Source of the DNA: Campylorhamphus procurvoides
Taxonomy: Eukaryota > Chordata > Aves > Passeriformes > Dendrocolaptidae
Length of the DNA stretch: 64,000 bases
Direction of reading: 5' to 3'
Assembly (NCBI GenBank): GCA_013396655.1
Contig: WBMV01003346.1
Coordinates: forward strand, 5,314-69,313
Shown: positions 51,881-64,000 of the stretch, piece by piece
Layout: every line of letters begins with the position of its first letter
Numbering within the stretch: the stretch's first letter is position 1
Program-made: the position numbers and the translations under genes
Notes under the pieces: model-generated
Databases searched by the model: none
Seen by the model: only the letters and a program-made list of their open reading frames with translations
What the model was told of the DNA's origin: nothing

Positions 51881-54031
51881 AGCACTCACAGCAGTGACGA
51901 GGTGTAGGCAGCCTCACTCCTGCTAAGTCTCTCCCTGGATATTACCCTCTAACATCCACCTTGTGCATTCAACATCACCAGACTACCAGGGTTGGTCAGA
52001 ACAACAGGAACCTGCATCTGTCTTAAGGCAAGGAGCTTTGGAAATGTGTAAGGCTTCAAGTATTTGAGTCTTCCAAAGGTCTGGAAGACAGCAGCAGTCA
52101 GAATGTTTCAGATCTGGTTCTACCTTCTTCTTTTCTTCAGTGTTTCAAGACTGTGTCTAGCTTTGTCTTATTTGTAGCTGTACCTCTGACCCCTTTCAGG
52201 TCCTGGGGCCTGTTCAAAGGGAGCACTGCAGTCATCCGTCTCATGCAGCAGCCCAAGCTGTTCTAGACATCTGTGTGACTCATGACTTTCTGTGTCATCT
52301 TGGAGTACTTGCAGTTCTTTCTTAACTGTTGTTTGATTTCTGACATGTGGGCCTTTGTGTTTGCACAGAAATTATTTGTCTCCAGCCATTCTCTCCTTTC
52401 CTGCTTACTTTCCCTGAAACACAGGCGTTCAATGTACCACATAAATCAGAACTCTATGCCAGTAAGCAGGTCAGTATACAGCACCTGTCAGTTTAACTGA
52501 CTGGCATTTCCTCTGTGACCAGACCTCTATGCCTACACACAAACCATTCAACAGTATTGGCTGTGACTGTTGCTGTGGTAATTTTTTTTAACCTGGGATC
52601 AGTGTACTGTGCTGGTAACTGTTTTGATTCATCCCTTTATAGCCATGGCAGTTTGTAATTTTTTTGCATTCTGTTAGCACAGTATATTTCTAGCTGCTCA
52701 TTTTATCCTATGTATCCTTACATATCTACAAGAAAAGTTGCTAAATAAAGAATCAGAACAAAAGGAAGGACAATAAAGCAGCAACAAAAGACTTAAAAGA
52801 GTGAGTACTTGTAGAATTGGAGAACAAGGATGTGTTTTGTTAGTTTGCTGTGAACTGTATGTTGTATTTTTACTCTGTTTTACACAAAACTTGCAGATCT
52901 GCGTGAGTCTTCTTTCAGTGTATTTTAACTGTGAGTTCTTTTGCTGTTTTCTGCTTTCTTTGTCTGAGAAAAATACTTGATTTCTTCTGTCTGCAATCTA
53001 ATCTGAAACCCATCAGTAGTACACTCTGCTCCACTGAAGGCACATCCTGCAGGCACATATTTGCAGCTCTTACTGCTTCTCAGCATTGACACATTCAATT
53101 AACAGATTTTCTCTTCCCAGGGCTGCATTATATTTGCGTATATGTGTATGCAACACATCAATATATATGTAGGTGTATGGTTTTTAAATGTCTGCCAGTT
53201 GTGGGGGAAAAACAAGCTGTATTCAAATTTCCCTGTATCAGAACCTTGTTTTCTAAAATTTCTCTGTTTTTGATGAAAAAGGACATTAGATTTGGAGCTT
53301 GAGGCTACATTTTTTCCCCTGGGACAACACTACTAGAAGGAAAAACTCAAATTCCCTTGTGCTTCTCCAAACCCAATTCCCTTTTTACTGTGCTTTTCCC
53401 CTTTTGAAGAGATTTGTTTTCCTGCTTCTCTAAATCTCACTGATCACTTGTCTGGTATGGGGCCTTTACTTGCTACTTTACTGATGATTAATACAGTGTC
53501 AGGTGGGCCTTTCTGGAAAATTTGCATTTTCCAGGAACCGTCTTAGGATATATGACCTACCTTTTGCTTTTCCTGAAACTTAGCAGAAGCAGGATCCCCA
53601 CAGTACAAGATGTCAGCCTGAGATATTACTGAGTCTGCTCTGAAAACTAACCAACTCCTTCAGACCAATGAGCACACCTGAGCTTGTAGGAACAGCCAAG
53701 TGTTCTTGTCGTGGTCCCTTGTGCCTTATGAGTTGTACAGGTATTTACGCAGTGGGCAGGAAGACATGGCTACAGGCTTTGGAGGTGCAGTAAAAGTATG
53801 CCCAAGGCACCTGAGGCTCTCAGTGTTATGTGCCTTTGTCTTGGCTTCTCTTACTGAAAGGTCACTGTTATTCTCAGGCAGGGTCTACAGACATACCTGT
53901 AATAGGTGTGGTAACATGTAAGTGTAGACTTAATGCATGAGTGATGGCTGGGGATGCATACAGTGAACATTTGACAAGGTTTTTCCTCACTATCTCTTGA
54001 CTTAGAGTAACAACAGGTAATTTCTGTGATA
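51881..54031. other. Intergenic, no gene recognised
   Basis: 2.1 kb of AT-rich DNA with no recognised element. The short ORFs lack any recognisable domain. Confidence 0.5.
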
Positions 54032-54036
54032 TGTCC

Positions 54037-54603
54037 GTGTTCTGGTTTCAGCTGGGATAAGTTAATTTTCATACTAGTAGGTGGTATAGTGTTGTGTTCT
54101 GGACTTAGTATGAGAATAATCTTGATAACAGACTTATGTTTTTATTGTTGCTAAGTACTGTTTATACTAAGTCAGAGACTTTTCAGCTTCTCTGTGCCCT
54201 GCCAGCAGTAAGGCTGGAGGTGCACAAAGAGTTGAGAGAGGACACAGCCAGGGCAGCTGACCCCAACTGGCCAAAGAGATATTCCAGACCATATGATGTC
54301 ATGCTTAGTGGAAAGGAACAGGAGACAAAAGCTGACTGGGGGCTGCTGCTCCAGTACTGTCTACACATCACTCAGCAGGTGGCAAGCAATTGCATTGTGC
54401 ATCTCTTTTATGTTCTAATTATTATTATCATCATCATCATCACCATCACGACCACCATCATTATTAATATTCTCTTTCTTTCTGTCCCATTAAACTGTCC
54501 TTATGTAAAGCCACAAGTCTGAATCTTCTGACTTTCTCCCCCATTCTGCTGAGAGGGTGTACTGAATGGGCAGCTTAGTTACCAGGTGAGATTAAACCAC
54601 AAC
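54037..54603 (+). mobile_element. Solo LTR of an avian endogenous retrovirus
   Basis: Begins (G)TGTTCTGGTTTCAGCTGGGA and ends GAGATTAAACCACAAC, termini I recognise from a common avian LTR. Directly outside lie TGTCC (54032-54036) and TGTCC (54604-54608), or TGTCCG/TGTCCA if 6 bp, which fits a target-site duplication. There are no internal viral genes, so it is a solo LTR left by recombination. An ATTAAA signal lies near 54489. The orientation is inferred from the TGTTCTGG start and the poly(A) signal. The exact family (ERVK- or ERVL-like) is not certain. Confidence 0.88.
54417..54472. repeat. ATT/ATC trinucleotide repeat inside the LTR
   Basis: AATTATTATTATCATCATCA continuing as CATCACCATCACGACCACCATCATT, an interrupted trinucleotide array within the solo LTR, so younger than or part of that insertion. 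Confidence 0.85.
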
Positions 54604-54608
54604 TGTCC

Positions 54609-56384
54609 ACCACTCATTCTTTGCACAAATGACAAATGGAGAGGGTTATGTTCTCCTTAGTCTTCAGTGGGCTTGTGAGTCACCTAGGGTGGTACAAATT
54701 ATTTGGGGCTTAACTGAGTGTCTACCTTCTCACACAAAACCAGACTTTCAGGTGCCATATCTGGCCTTGTCTACTGGTCTTTCCTTTAGGGAACAAGTCT
54801 TGGCAAAATGTTGTTGCCCAATGTCAACTCAGTCTGCTGTCTAAAAAATTATTGAATTTTAAATAACATATTGATCAACTTTTTCTCAATTTGGCAAAAG
54901 TTTCAATTTGCCCCTCTATGCCCGCTCTTTGATGACACCAGAAACTTGGGACTGGCAATAGCCCCAGTGAACAGGATGTTCTGAGGAAAAGACTGCACAG
55001 TGAACTCAAGCTGAGCTGCTTGCATTGCTGGCTAGGTCAGGCAGCTGGCACAGCTGACAGCAGCCTAGCTGCTTCACAATGAAGGGGGAATAAAAAAGAC
55101 TTTGCCTTTGTACAGTTTTATGTGATATTAAAAGGAGTATAGTGATATATAGGATATAAACTGATGACTTCAGACATCCATGCCTGTTCTCCACACACCT
55201 TCATTGGCCTTGCGTATTGAAAGGGAGATAGCATCACCCTTTCCATATTTACTGGGCTTTCAACATCATCTTACAGGTTCACTTGATCTCCATTTGAGAG
55301 TTTATACAGTCTGGAATTTTCTGTCCTGCCCAAGTGATGAGGCATTAAGTGTGAAGGAAACTGAAATGCGGACATGGAAGATGTGCAGAATAATTTTTCT
55401 GCTCCTGTATGGGGATTCAGAGCCCTGAGCCAGTGTTGCAGGAAGCTGAGAGTAAGACTGAGCGTAAATGTTAAATCCTCTGACCCTTTCTAGGGGGTCT
55501 ACTTATTTCTGGTTTGGGACAAGGAGGCATAGAAGCCAGTTTTCAAGCAATCTGTTATTAAACAATTAACCTTGCTATACTAGATTTTCTTGTTCTACCC
55601 TCCTTTATTTGCCCGCAGGCTGTTCCTGTAAAAAAGCATGTAAAGAAAGTCCCCTTAGAAAAGAGCAGACACTCTTACGTAGTTCATGCAAGTTCAGTTC
55701 AAAAGTGTCACCACAAGCACTTGAGGAATTCAGTATAACAATTTGGATGGTAAAGTTACTGAAGGAGAAAGGACGGGTTTGAACTGCCAGAATGACATGA
55801 ATAGAGGTGGTTTCTACCAACCACTGCAGTGAGGGACTGAGGACAACTCAGGCCATCTGAGTTCCAGGGCCTTCCCCTGGCCCTTTTCATCCACTATGTA
55901 AATTCCTGACCAGACTGCCTGACAGAAGTGGAAAGCGGATCCTGGATCCACAACAGCAGAGGCTCCAGGTCAAGTGAGAGGTGAATGGGAAAGCTCTATA
56001 TGAAAAATCTCTGGGCTTGCATGCTTAGCAAGATGCAGTATTTCAATCATATTTAAAGAGATGATGATTCAAATGTCTTACTGATACTCAAAAAAAGGCC
56101 GAGGCTTCATCTAAAAGTCCAAGTGTGCTAATGTGCTAAGGGCCCTTGAGTTTCTATAGCTAGTGCCATACAATGCAGTGAATGCTTAATATATTTAGTT
56201 AACCACAACTCATTAATAATAAAACTAGTAGCATCTGAAATATAATAACATCTCTCTGCTAGCAGGAGCAACATCTATTCATTCCTGGAAAGAAGATGAT
56301 TTGGAATACTCAACATGCATATACAAAGAGAAGGTACTGCTTAATGAAATTAATAAACTTCAGTGATGAAATTACTCATTTGGA
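54609..56384. other. Intergenic, no gene recognised
   Basis: 1.8 kb. No recognisable exon or repeat family. Confidence 0.5.
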
Positions 56385-57453
56385 ATATGAGGGGAGAGCA
56401 GTAGATGTTTTCTACCTGGATGTCAGTAAAGCTTTTGACACTGTGTCCCATAAGGTTCTGGTATAAGTGGCTGACATATGGGCCTGATGAGCAGACAATG
56501 TGGTGGATTGAAAACTGAATGGCTGGGCCCAAAGGGTAGTGTTCAGTGAACTAAGTTTGAGACGAGTAACTAGTAGTGCACCTCAATCAATATTGCATCC
56601 AGGACTTTTTAAACATCTTCATTAATGATTTGCATGATGGAACAGAGTGCACCCACAGGATGTTTACTGATGACATGAAGCTGGGAGGAGTGGTTGATAC
56701 TCCACGGGGTTGTGCTGTTTAGTGGAAACTTGACCTTGACCTCACAAGGTTCAGCCAAGGGAAGTGCAAAAGGCCTCCATCTGGGGAGAAATAGTCCAAA
56801 GCTCCCTCTACAGTATACATTGTAGGCCAGTACTCTAGAGAAAACAGCTTTGCAGAAAAGGACCTAATGTCTTGGTGGACAGCAAGTTGAACATGAACCA
56901 CCATTGTGCCCTTGTGGCGATGTAGTTGAATTGTACCCTGAACTGTATTAGGAGGAGTGTTGCCGGCAGTCTGAGATATTTCTTCTCTATTTAGTACTGG
57001 TAAGGTCACACCTGGAGAACTGTGTCAAGCTCTAAGCTCCTCAGTACAGGAGAGATATGAAGCTGCTGGAAAGAGTACAGTGAAGGGCTATGAAGATGAT
57101 TGGGGGCTGGGATTATCTTTCATATGATGAAAGGCCAATAAAGATAGTGTACTCTCAGAGAAGTCTCAGTGGGAAATCTCATCAATGGGTACCAATATCT
57201 GAAGGGAGGGCATAAAGAAGGTGGAGCCAGGCTCTTTTCATTGATGCCCAATGAGGCAAAGGGCACAAATTGAAACGCTTGAGGTTTCCTCCAAACACTT
57301 TTTTTACTGTGAGAGTGATCAAGGTGGTAGAATCTCCCACCTTGGAGATCTCCAAAGGTCATCTGGGCAAAGGTGACCTTGTTTTAGCTGGGTGGTTAGA
57401 CCAGATGACCTCCAGAGATTGCTTCCAACCACAGCCATTCTAAGATTCTGTGA
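56385..57453 (+). mobile_element. Decayed CR1 LINE with RT remnant
   Basis: + strand. The first 90 bases read as RT core (GRAVDVFYLDVSKAFDTVSH), then frameshifted RT (a degraded FTDD-like region near 56660, TGTTTACTGATGACATGAAG). The 3' UTR landmarks follow: GTCACACCTGGAGAACTGTG, GGGCATAAAGAAGGTGGAGCCAGGCTC, and the tail TTCCAACCACAGCCATTCTAAGATTCTG. About 1.07 kb, with many stops and no intact ORF. Confidence 0.92.
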
Positions 57454-60400
57454 CAGATGTAAAATACTGAAGACATGTAAAAGATCCTACAGGTCATGTA
57501 CTGGCAGCAGAAGGCCATGAGGGATTTAAAGGTCTTTAAAATTTCATCAGAAGTCTATAATTAAATGCCTGAATTACTTCTTATTGTGTCTTGGCATAAC
57601 TTTTCCACAGAGCAAACATGTTCCACTCAGTGTTGTACCTGTGGAAGGGCAGGATCAGGATGTGGATCCTATTGAACAGGAAGAAGATATTTGTCTTACA
57701 GGTGTTGGCTCATGTGGTGCATGAAATGACACATCACAGAAATTCCTTCCTTTTTTTTGTTTCCAAAGCATGAACTTCTTAGAAGTTTGGGGTTTTTTTG
57801 TTGTTGTTGGGGTTTTTTTTGTTGTTGTTTTTTAACTTTCCAATATCTTTTTCTTGGTCAGGTTTTGCCTCTATTGTTTGACAGCTTTTATCCTTGTAGG
57901 GACAGGTATGTGCTTAGCTTTTGTGGTGGCAAGGCACACTTTGAAACATGTGGCCTCAAGTACTAAGGTAGGAAGGGTTTGGGAACCTAAGTACCTTTAT
58001 AGAACTGGGCCTTGCTCCTTGGTACTTCAGAAGTAGAGATTACAGTCTTGGTAGCTCTGAGCTTGGGACTAGGTGTTTTTGGAGAGGTCTGCATCAGGAG
58101 ACTTTGACAGGAGTGTTGAGATCAGGTTTGGGCAGTGCTGTCTTTGAATTGAAGATCTTGGCTTAGAGTCCATTTGGGTTTTGGGGTAGCAGAAAAAAAA
58201 ATGGTTTATTGATGAGAGAAAATTTTCAGGATTGTATGACAGTTGTCTACAGGCACACTCTCTTCCCATCGCAGATCACCGGCCTCATTCTGACTCTCAT
58301 CCTGCCTCTTTCTGACTATAAACTAACCTAAACCAGAAAGCTACTGAAACACATAATCTTGAACTGGATTCTTCTCAGTGGAGAAATTTAGATCATGGTT
58401 TGAGTTGGGCTTTTTTTCCTGATGCCAACACTGGTTGACAGGGTAACCTTGCTTTCATGACCATTTTCTACTGTCTCAAAACCAAAAGGCTTGATTCTGT
58501 CATGAGAGTTCAAGTGAGGAGCTGAAATGTGTTGGATCTAAAATATGCTGGATTTACACCTCCAGCAGATCTTTGAAATTCCAAGGGTAGGAAACAAAAA
58601 AAAAATTAGCTTCAATATGTAAGCAAGCTTTGTCTTTTCTTTGCAGAAGAGTTTCAGCAATACAGCTGACAAATACACTTGGCCAAGAACAAAAAATCCC
58701 TCTCTGTCCCCTGTTCATCTCAAACATAAAATATGAACACACTTATCAGGTCTGCTCTCACACAGTACAATCTGTGTTGCTCCTCTTGCACTTAATGCAG
58801 GAATAGTGACTTGCAAGAAGATGTCTCTGCCTTTTTGCTTTCAAGGGAAAACTTGCCTAATAAATACTCCTCTGAATTTGTCTCTATATGTGTCCTGTGA
58901 TGCCCACAAATATTTCTACTCTGTCCATTATATATGGTAAATCTGCATCACTTATATCTTAATTCACCTGGTGAACAAATGACATCCATACTTATATCAG
59001 CACTATCAGCTCATCCAAAATTACAAGATGCTGTACCAGAGAAGTGCTTTGGCATCAGTGCAGTGAGTGAACATGCCATGCACTTGTATCCTTTTACTCC
59101 AAAAGCAAGATAGAGTAATACAATAAAAACCCAGACCCGTGAGACAGCTGAACCCCTCCGGTGGTAACTGTGAGCACTGATTTGTAAGTAATGTTCTTCG
59201 CTAATAATACTCTGCAACAGTACCTATCTGGGCTGCAGAGAGACAGGAAGGCTCTGGAGGACATTCTGGCTTATATTCTGTTCTTACTGGGCTTTTACTC
59301 CAACTGAGGACACCAGCAGACTCCTTTATTTAGGTGAGGCCAGCAGCCTACTATAGAGAGAGGGTTTAGAAAGCAGAAAGGTAGTGTAAAGTAACATCTC
59401 TTTCACAAATTCTACAATGACACTGACTGCTGTACACACCTGAGCACAGAGAGTCCTGACATAAATTCCCCTCTAAGCCTTCAAAGCAGGCTCTTTTCCC
59501 AGTGCTTCATCATGTATATCTTCATAAATATCATGCATGCTTCTATAAAGCATAAAAAAAACATAGATGGAATGTGCAAGTTTCAAGAATTCCTGGCATT
59601 AAACCTATTGAAAAGTTCTGGTGCTTTGTATGTTTGGCAATTACTCATGCATGGCTTTCTGATATCTGAAATATTTTTGAAAATGTTCTGCTTTTTCTAT
59701 CTCAATTACCTCAAAATATCCAAACTGAAATACTTCATAAAGAAGGAAAATAAATCACATTTAAGAGAGAGTAGACTGGAACATTGCAGACTGAAGGAAT
59801 TTTGTTTGAACAAGTTATGAACAATGAAGAAAGTCAGAGGTGCTGGAACTTGTAGTACGCCTAGGTGGATTCTTCTCAGCCTAGTTTGGAAGTAATTTTT
59901 AACAGCTAGGTTTTTCTGAATTTTAGCCAAGGGAGGTCAAATTTTAAAAGTAGTTTGGTACTTAAAATGTAGAAAGACGCCATGGGAAATTTTGAATATG
60001 CATTGGGAGGGGCTAATGTTCAGAGCTCCCTTTACGTCTAGTACCTAGTCCCTTGGGATCTAATTCAGCCAAGACCTTCCTCCACCCATAGGGACCACAG
60101 GGGATTTGACAAGCTGACAGTGTGATGTCCAATTTTGTCCTGAGACAGAAAGCTCTGAAGCTGTTAAGAAAATGAGTGCAGTCATTCTTGACTTCATCCC
60201 TGGCTGAAGGCAGGGAAAGTACTATCAAACCTGCAGGAGGGCTGGCCAGTCTTGGAGACTTGGCACCCCTTGTGTGGGCTGTTGCTGCTTCCTTTGTGTC
60301 AGAGGACTTTCAGGGTGCCACATCATGGCACAGTAGGAAGCGGAGCATGATCAACAGCACATCTTTAGCTTCCTTGTTTCCTTTAGGTCACAGAGTTGTT

Positions 60401-63400
60401 TTAACAAAGAGGTACAGTTCTCACACCAAACCACAACTCCACCCTCTTGACTTTGTAGTCCCACAGCAGTATTCCCCTTAGCAAACTGTTGCTGTATGTC
60501 CTGCAGCCAGTCTAATGGCTTAGAAAAGAAGGATGTGTGTGTGCACTTTTACTTCTTGCTTATGACAGACGTTTCATCGGGCTATGTTTATGCTGCAGAA
60601 CTCAAGGGCACACAGTTCTCTCAGTGAAGGAATAGCAAAGAGTAAGCTGTACAGCAAAAATCTACAGTCAGAGAGGGAATGCTGTAATAAATATGCCTGA
60701 ATGGCATGCCTATCTCCCAGAAAACTCAAGATTGCCAGTATTTGGCTAAAATCTGCAGCATATAATACCTGGCATAGACCAGCCTTTTCTTCCTGAAAAA
60801 TACAGATGAGAACAAGTCAAAAATAGCTCACAGAACATGCCTCAAACACTCAGGAGTGAGCAGGTCAAATTAAGAAAATCTAAAATACGTGGCATCAAAA
60901 TCCTTCATTATATTTTTGGGGAATAAAATCATAAAAATAAAGTATTTGTAATTCTCTCTGCTTTCCCTGCTTTTCGTTGCTCTCTTTCAGTTCATTTGTG
61001 ACTCATTTCTTTTTGAAAAACACATTTCCTTAGACTGCAAAGACCCTATTATCCAAGCAGACTGTCAGAGAACACCTGTGCTGTACCCTGAAAGTCTGCA
61101 TACCTACAGTTACAAGAACAAGGGAGTTCTTCAGTGATTTATTAATGGATTAAGCTTAGGGGCAGTTATGAAGGACATGAACACCTCATCATGACCTTTT
61201 GCAGAAAAAATTGCCAGAAACCCTACATGGTAGCACAAGGTGGGGACCTCTCTGTCAATGTGAAGTAGTCTATAACTAGTTACAGCAACTGGTTTAGTAA
61301 AGCTGATGCAAAGCAGCAGGGAAAGTACTCATATGTGTCAACTGTGAAGCTTCATGGTGTGTTTTATTCAGGTCTTGACAAGTAAACTGTGCTGGGATGT
61401 AAGAAGTCAAAGTAAAGCTGAGGTATGCAAGGACCAAGGACTTGTAGAAAAATGTCCAGGATTGATCTACAGCAGCAGTGAAGGGACCAGAAGAAATGGC
61501 TTAAATGAGAGAAAGCCAAGACCCCTTTAAATTTGCTTGCTCTGGCACTGTTACCTCTTTCTTGATATGGCTGAGCACAGCTCAGTGAGGGCCAATGAGC
61601 TCTTTCTGGAGGAGTTTGCCACAGCTCTGTGTCTGACTGTTGTGGGCACAGCCTTTGAAGGCAGCATGGGTATCATGACATATCAAGGTAAGCATGGCCT
61701 CCCCAGAAGATCAAAGGATAAGTTATGGACAAAAAGCCAGGTATCCAGAGAAGCTGTAGATAGCTTTACCTAAGTCAAGCTGAGTCTTTCACAATTGTGA
61801 ACTTTGAGTTGGTTTTGGTGAGGACCTGCTTTCAAGGAGAGTCACCAAGAAGCACAGTATTGTCAGTGTTAGAAATCTAAATGCCAGTCTCATGGTACTT
61901 GATATCTGAATCTGGACTTTAAAGAAGTGTCAAAATGAATTTGTAGCTCTTGGGACCAGAATTTGAGAAATACTCCCTGAAGTTAAGGGAAAAGATATGA
62001 CCTAAAAGTACTCAAAATATATTTTAAAAAAAAATATATCTGACAGAGACTGGCACTTCTATGATCCTATTCTGTTTGCATCCCTGTGTGACTAATCCTC
62101 ATTTCCTACCCATATATTCCAGTCCTGAATTAAGCAAATGCTAACCTTGAAGACAAAATTGTAATCCAAGTGCTGGACCTTTGGACCTCCAGCATATATA
62201 CATAAAATTTATGTTTCTTGATGTTTTTCAGATAGTTCCTTACCCATATATTTTTTGCACTTATTAGTCAGTCCTGCTTGCAAATATAGAAGTACCTTTG
62301 TTTTCCATTCTTGGTTTTACTAGTCTTGTATTTCTGAAGATGGTGATGGTGTCCTGTGGTGCAAGGCACAGGCAGGAAATTCAGGCAGGGCACAACTTCT
62401 ACCTCAGACAGCAATAATACTCAATATTACTGCTGATGTCATGTGGATAAGCCAGAAGTGAGGTGAGGACTGGAGAATGAAATAACATATGGACCTTGGC
62501 AGGAGGCATTGGGGACCATGATCAGCTGTCTAGAAAGAGTGTGAAAGTGTTCCCAAATGCTGTATTTTGTACCTTTCATTCCTGCCACTGAGCAGTGTGC
62601 AGCTGTTACAAAGATGATCTAGGTCAGCCTCACAACTATCTGAAGAATAGGTGCCACACTACTTTGTGTATTCACCAGGCCATGCTGGTCGAGGCTCAAA
62701 AGTGCTTAACAAATAGTACTGATGGCTACTGTGACTGCCACTCTCGTATTCACCAGCTCAGAGCAGTCAATTATTGAACTCTGTGAGTTAAAAATGAACA
62801 CAGTTGCAGTACTGAGAACACCATCTGTTTTAGACAAGGCAACTAAAAGGTGTTTCTCAAGTCAATGGCAGCCATGCATGCAAATTTTCTGTGCAAGTCA
62901 ACCTTAACTGGTCTTTAAAGGTCATTATATCTGTGTAAATATTTGTTTAAAAGTTTAAGTGTAGTTTCTGGTTCTGAATCTGGCTCTTTGTCATCTATTT
63001 CCTGACTGTTTAGAGAAGCGAGGTGGTGTCAGACCTATGTTAGGCAGACAGCAGAACCTCAGCTGCCAGCCTGCCTATGCCAACCTATAAGCAGCAGCCC
63101 CCTCACATATCCTGTACCTGTGCTGGGGTTAAGAGAGCAGGAGTGTGACATCTCCTCTCATGCCAAGCAGAGCAGAGGTAAGGGCCATATGCAGCAACTG
63201 GCTGGTTGTGCCTGGGGAACACCCTGGTTGGCATGTCCTGACTAAAGTCAGAAATACTGGATGTTGCTTGTTTGCCGTGTTGACTGGATGACATCTTGGT
63301 GGGGTATTCAAAGCTGGTTCAGACTCCATCATTAAAGTTCCAGGGCATGTATTTTTCCTTTTCATCTGCTGCATCTATTCCTATATAGCTGGTTTGCCAT

Positions 63401-64000
63401 TTGATGAGATTTTTTTTATTTGGACTGTCTTCAGTTCACACTTGTATTCTCACTGTAGTCACTACAGCTTTTTTGAGGTCCCTGTGATGTTGCTGTGAAT
63501 TAGCTGATTTGAGTCCTGATTCCAGAGTAAGTAATTTATTTTTAGCTTGCAGATTTGTGTATGACCAACCATAGTTAACCTGGGATTGGTGAACTTTACT
63601 AGAAATTGAGTGTCTCATTGTGAAATGACTTCTCATTCTCACAAGTTAACAGAAATTTTTATTTTGATATACCAGCCAAGCTGAAAAATGTTTTCATTTT
63701 ACATTGACTGAAATTTCACTAACCAAATAAAAATTTCTGCCTTGCTGACCACCCAATACCCTCAAGTTTTCTTCAGGGTCGAAAAGTTTCAGTCAAAAGC
63801 ACAGCATGTCTCTCATCTTTTGTTTATTGAAGATTCAGCTGAACTAAAGGAATGAATACTTGGTACAGGTTGATGTGCAGCCTTGCTACAGTCTCAGAGG
63901 CCAACTCTTGTCCTGTTAGTGCTGGCAAGACAGCATACTCTTACAGTCTCAAGCTCTGTCAGTAACACCATTCTCTCAAGTTCCCATTTCCTCAAGTCCA
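57454..64000. other. Gene-poor right end
   Basis: 6.5 kb with no exon, RNA gene or repeat family that I can support. A G/T-rich stretch with two TTGTTGTTG blocks lies at 57790-57833. Mammalian synteny would place RNF38 to the right of GNE, but none of its RING or linker sequence is recognisable here. Confidence 0.5.

Noticed and set aside
51327..51917. 196-codon minus-strand ORF and opposite ORFs across the minisatellite
   Set aside because: GC-rich tandem repeats lack stops in all frames. The 28-bp unit shifts frame each time, and the peptide is a repeat artefact.
57454..64000. RNF38 3' exons expected from mammalian gene order
   Set aside because: No RING-finger or other recognisable RNF38 sequence on either strand. 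It probably lies beyond the window.

Overview
This 64 kb window is vertebrate nuclear DNA, almost certainly from a bird. CR1 LINE fragments are present in both orientations, with the characteristic avian 3' end. There is a solo LTR of an avian endogenous-retrovirus type. The two genes have short phased exons with GT-AG introns and are close to the mammalian proteins. The LTR looks like copies I associate with songbird genomes, but I cannot name the species.

Layout. 1-14,008 (+ strand): clathrin light chain A (CLTA) from intron 1 to the 3' end. Exon 1 lies left of the window. Six coding exons are visible, including the 54-nt and 36-nt alternative exons that encode the 18- and 12-residue brain inserts. 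14,009-20,358: convergent spacer that must contain the 3' UTR of GNE, plus one CR1 copy. 20,359-37,893 (- strand): GNE, the bifunctional UDP-GlcNAc 2-epimerase / ManNAc kinase of sialic acid synthesis. Eleven coding exons join in phase to 2,169 nt from the conserved Met codon, i.e. 722 codons plus stop, the same length as the human 722-residue form. 37,894-43,560: GNE 5' intron or upstream DNA leading to a CpG-rich block, the likely GNE promoter and non-coding first exon. That block occurs twice in tandem (41,972-42,764 and 42,766-43,539). The copies have the same length once a 36-N run is allowed for, and a single N sits at the joint, so this is very probably an assembly duplication. 43,561-64,000: no recognisable gene. 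It holds a CR1 copy split by an LTR-like insertion, a CpG-rich patch with a 28-bp minisatellite, a solo LTR with a short target duplication, and a decayed CR1 with reverse-transcriptase remnants.

How the genes relate. CLTA and GNE are tail to tail, as in mammals (human 9p13). CLTA is a structural subunit of clathrin triskelia and GNE is a cytosolic metabolic enzyme. No functional coupling is suggested; their adjacency is conserved synteny. In birds this segment is expected on the Z chromosome (established knowledge, not visible here). I found no new multi-gene system. The most useful observations are the likely assembly duplication at the GNE promoter, residue-level features of GNE, the CR1 copy immediately after CLTA exon 3, and the nested repeats in the gene-poor half.
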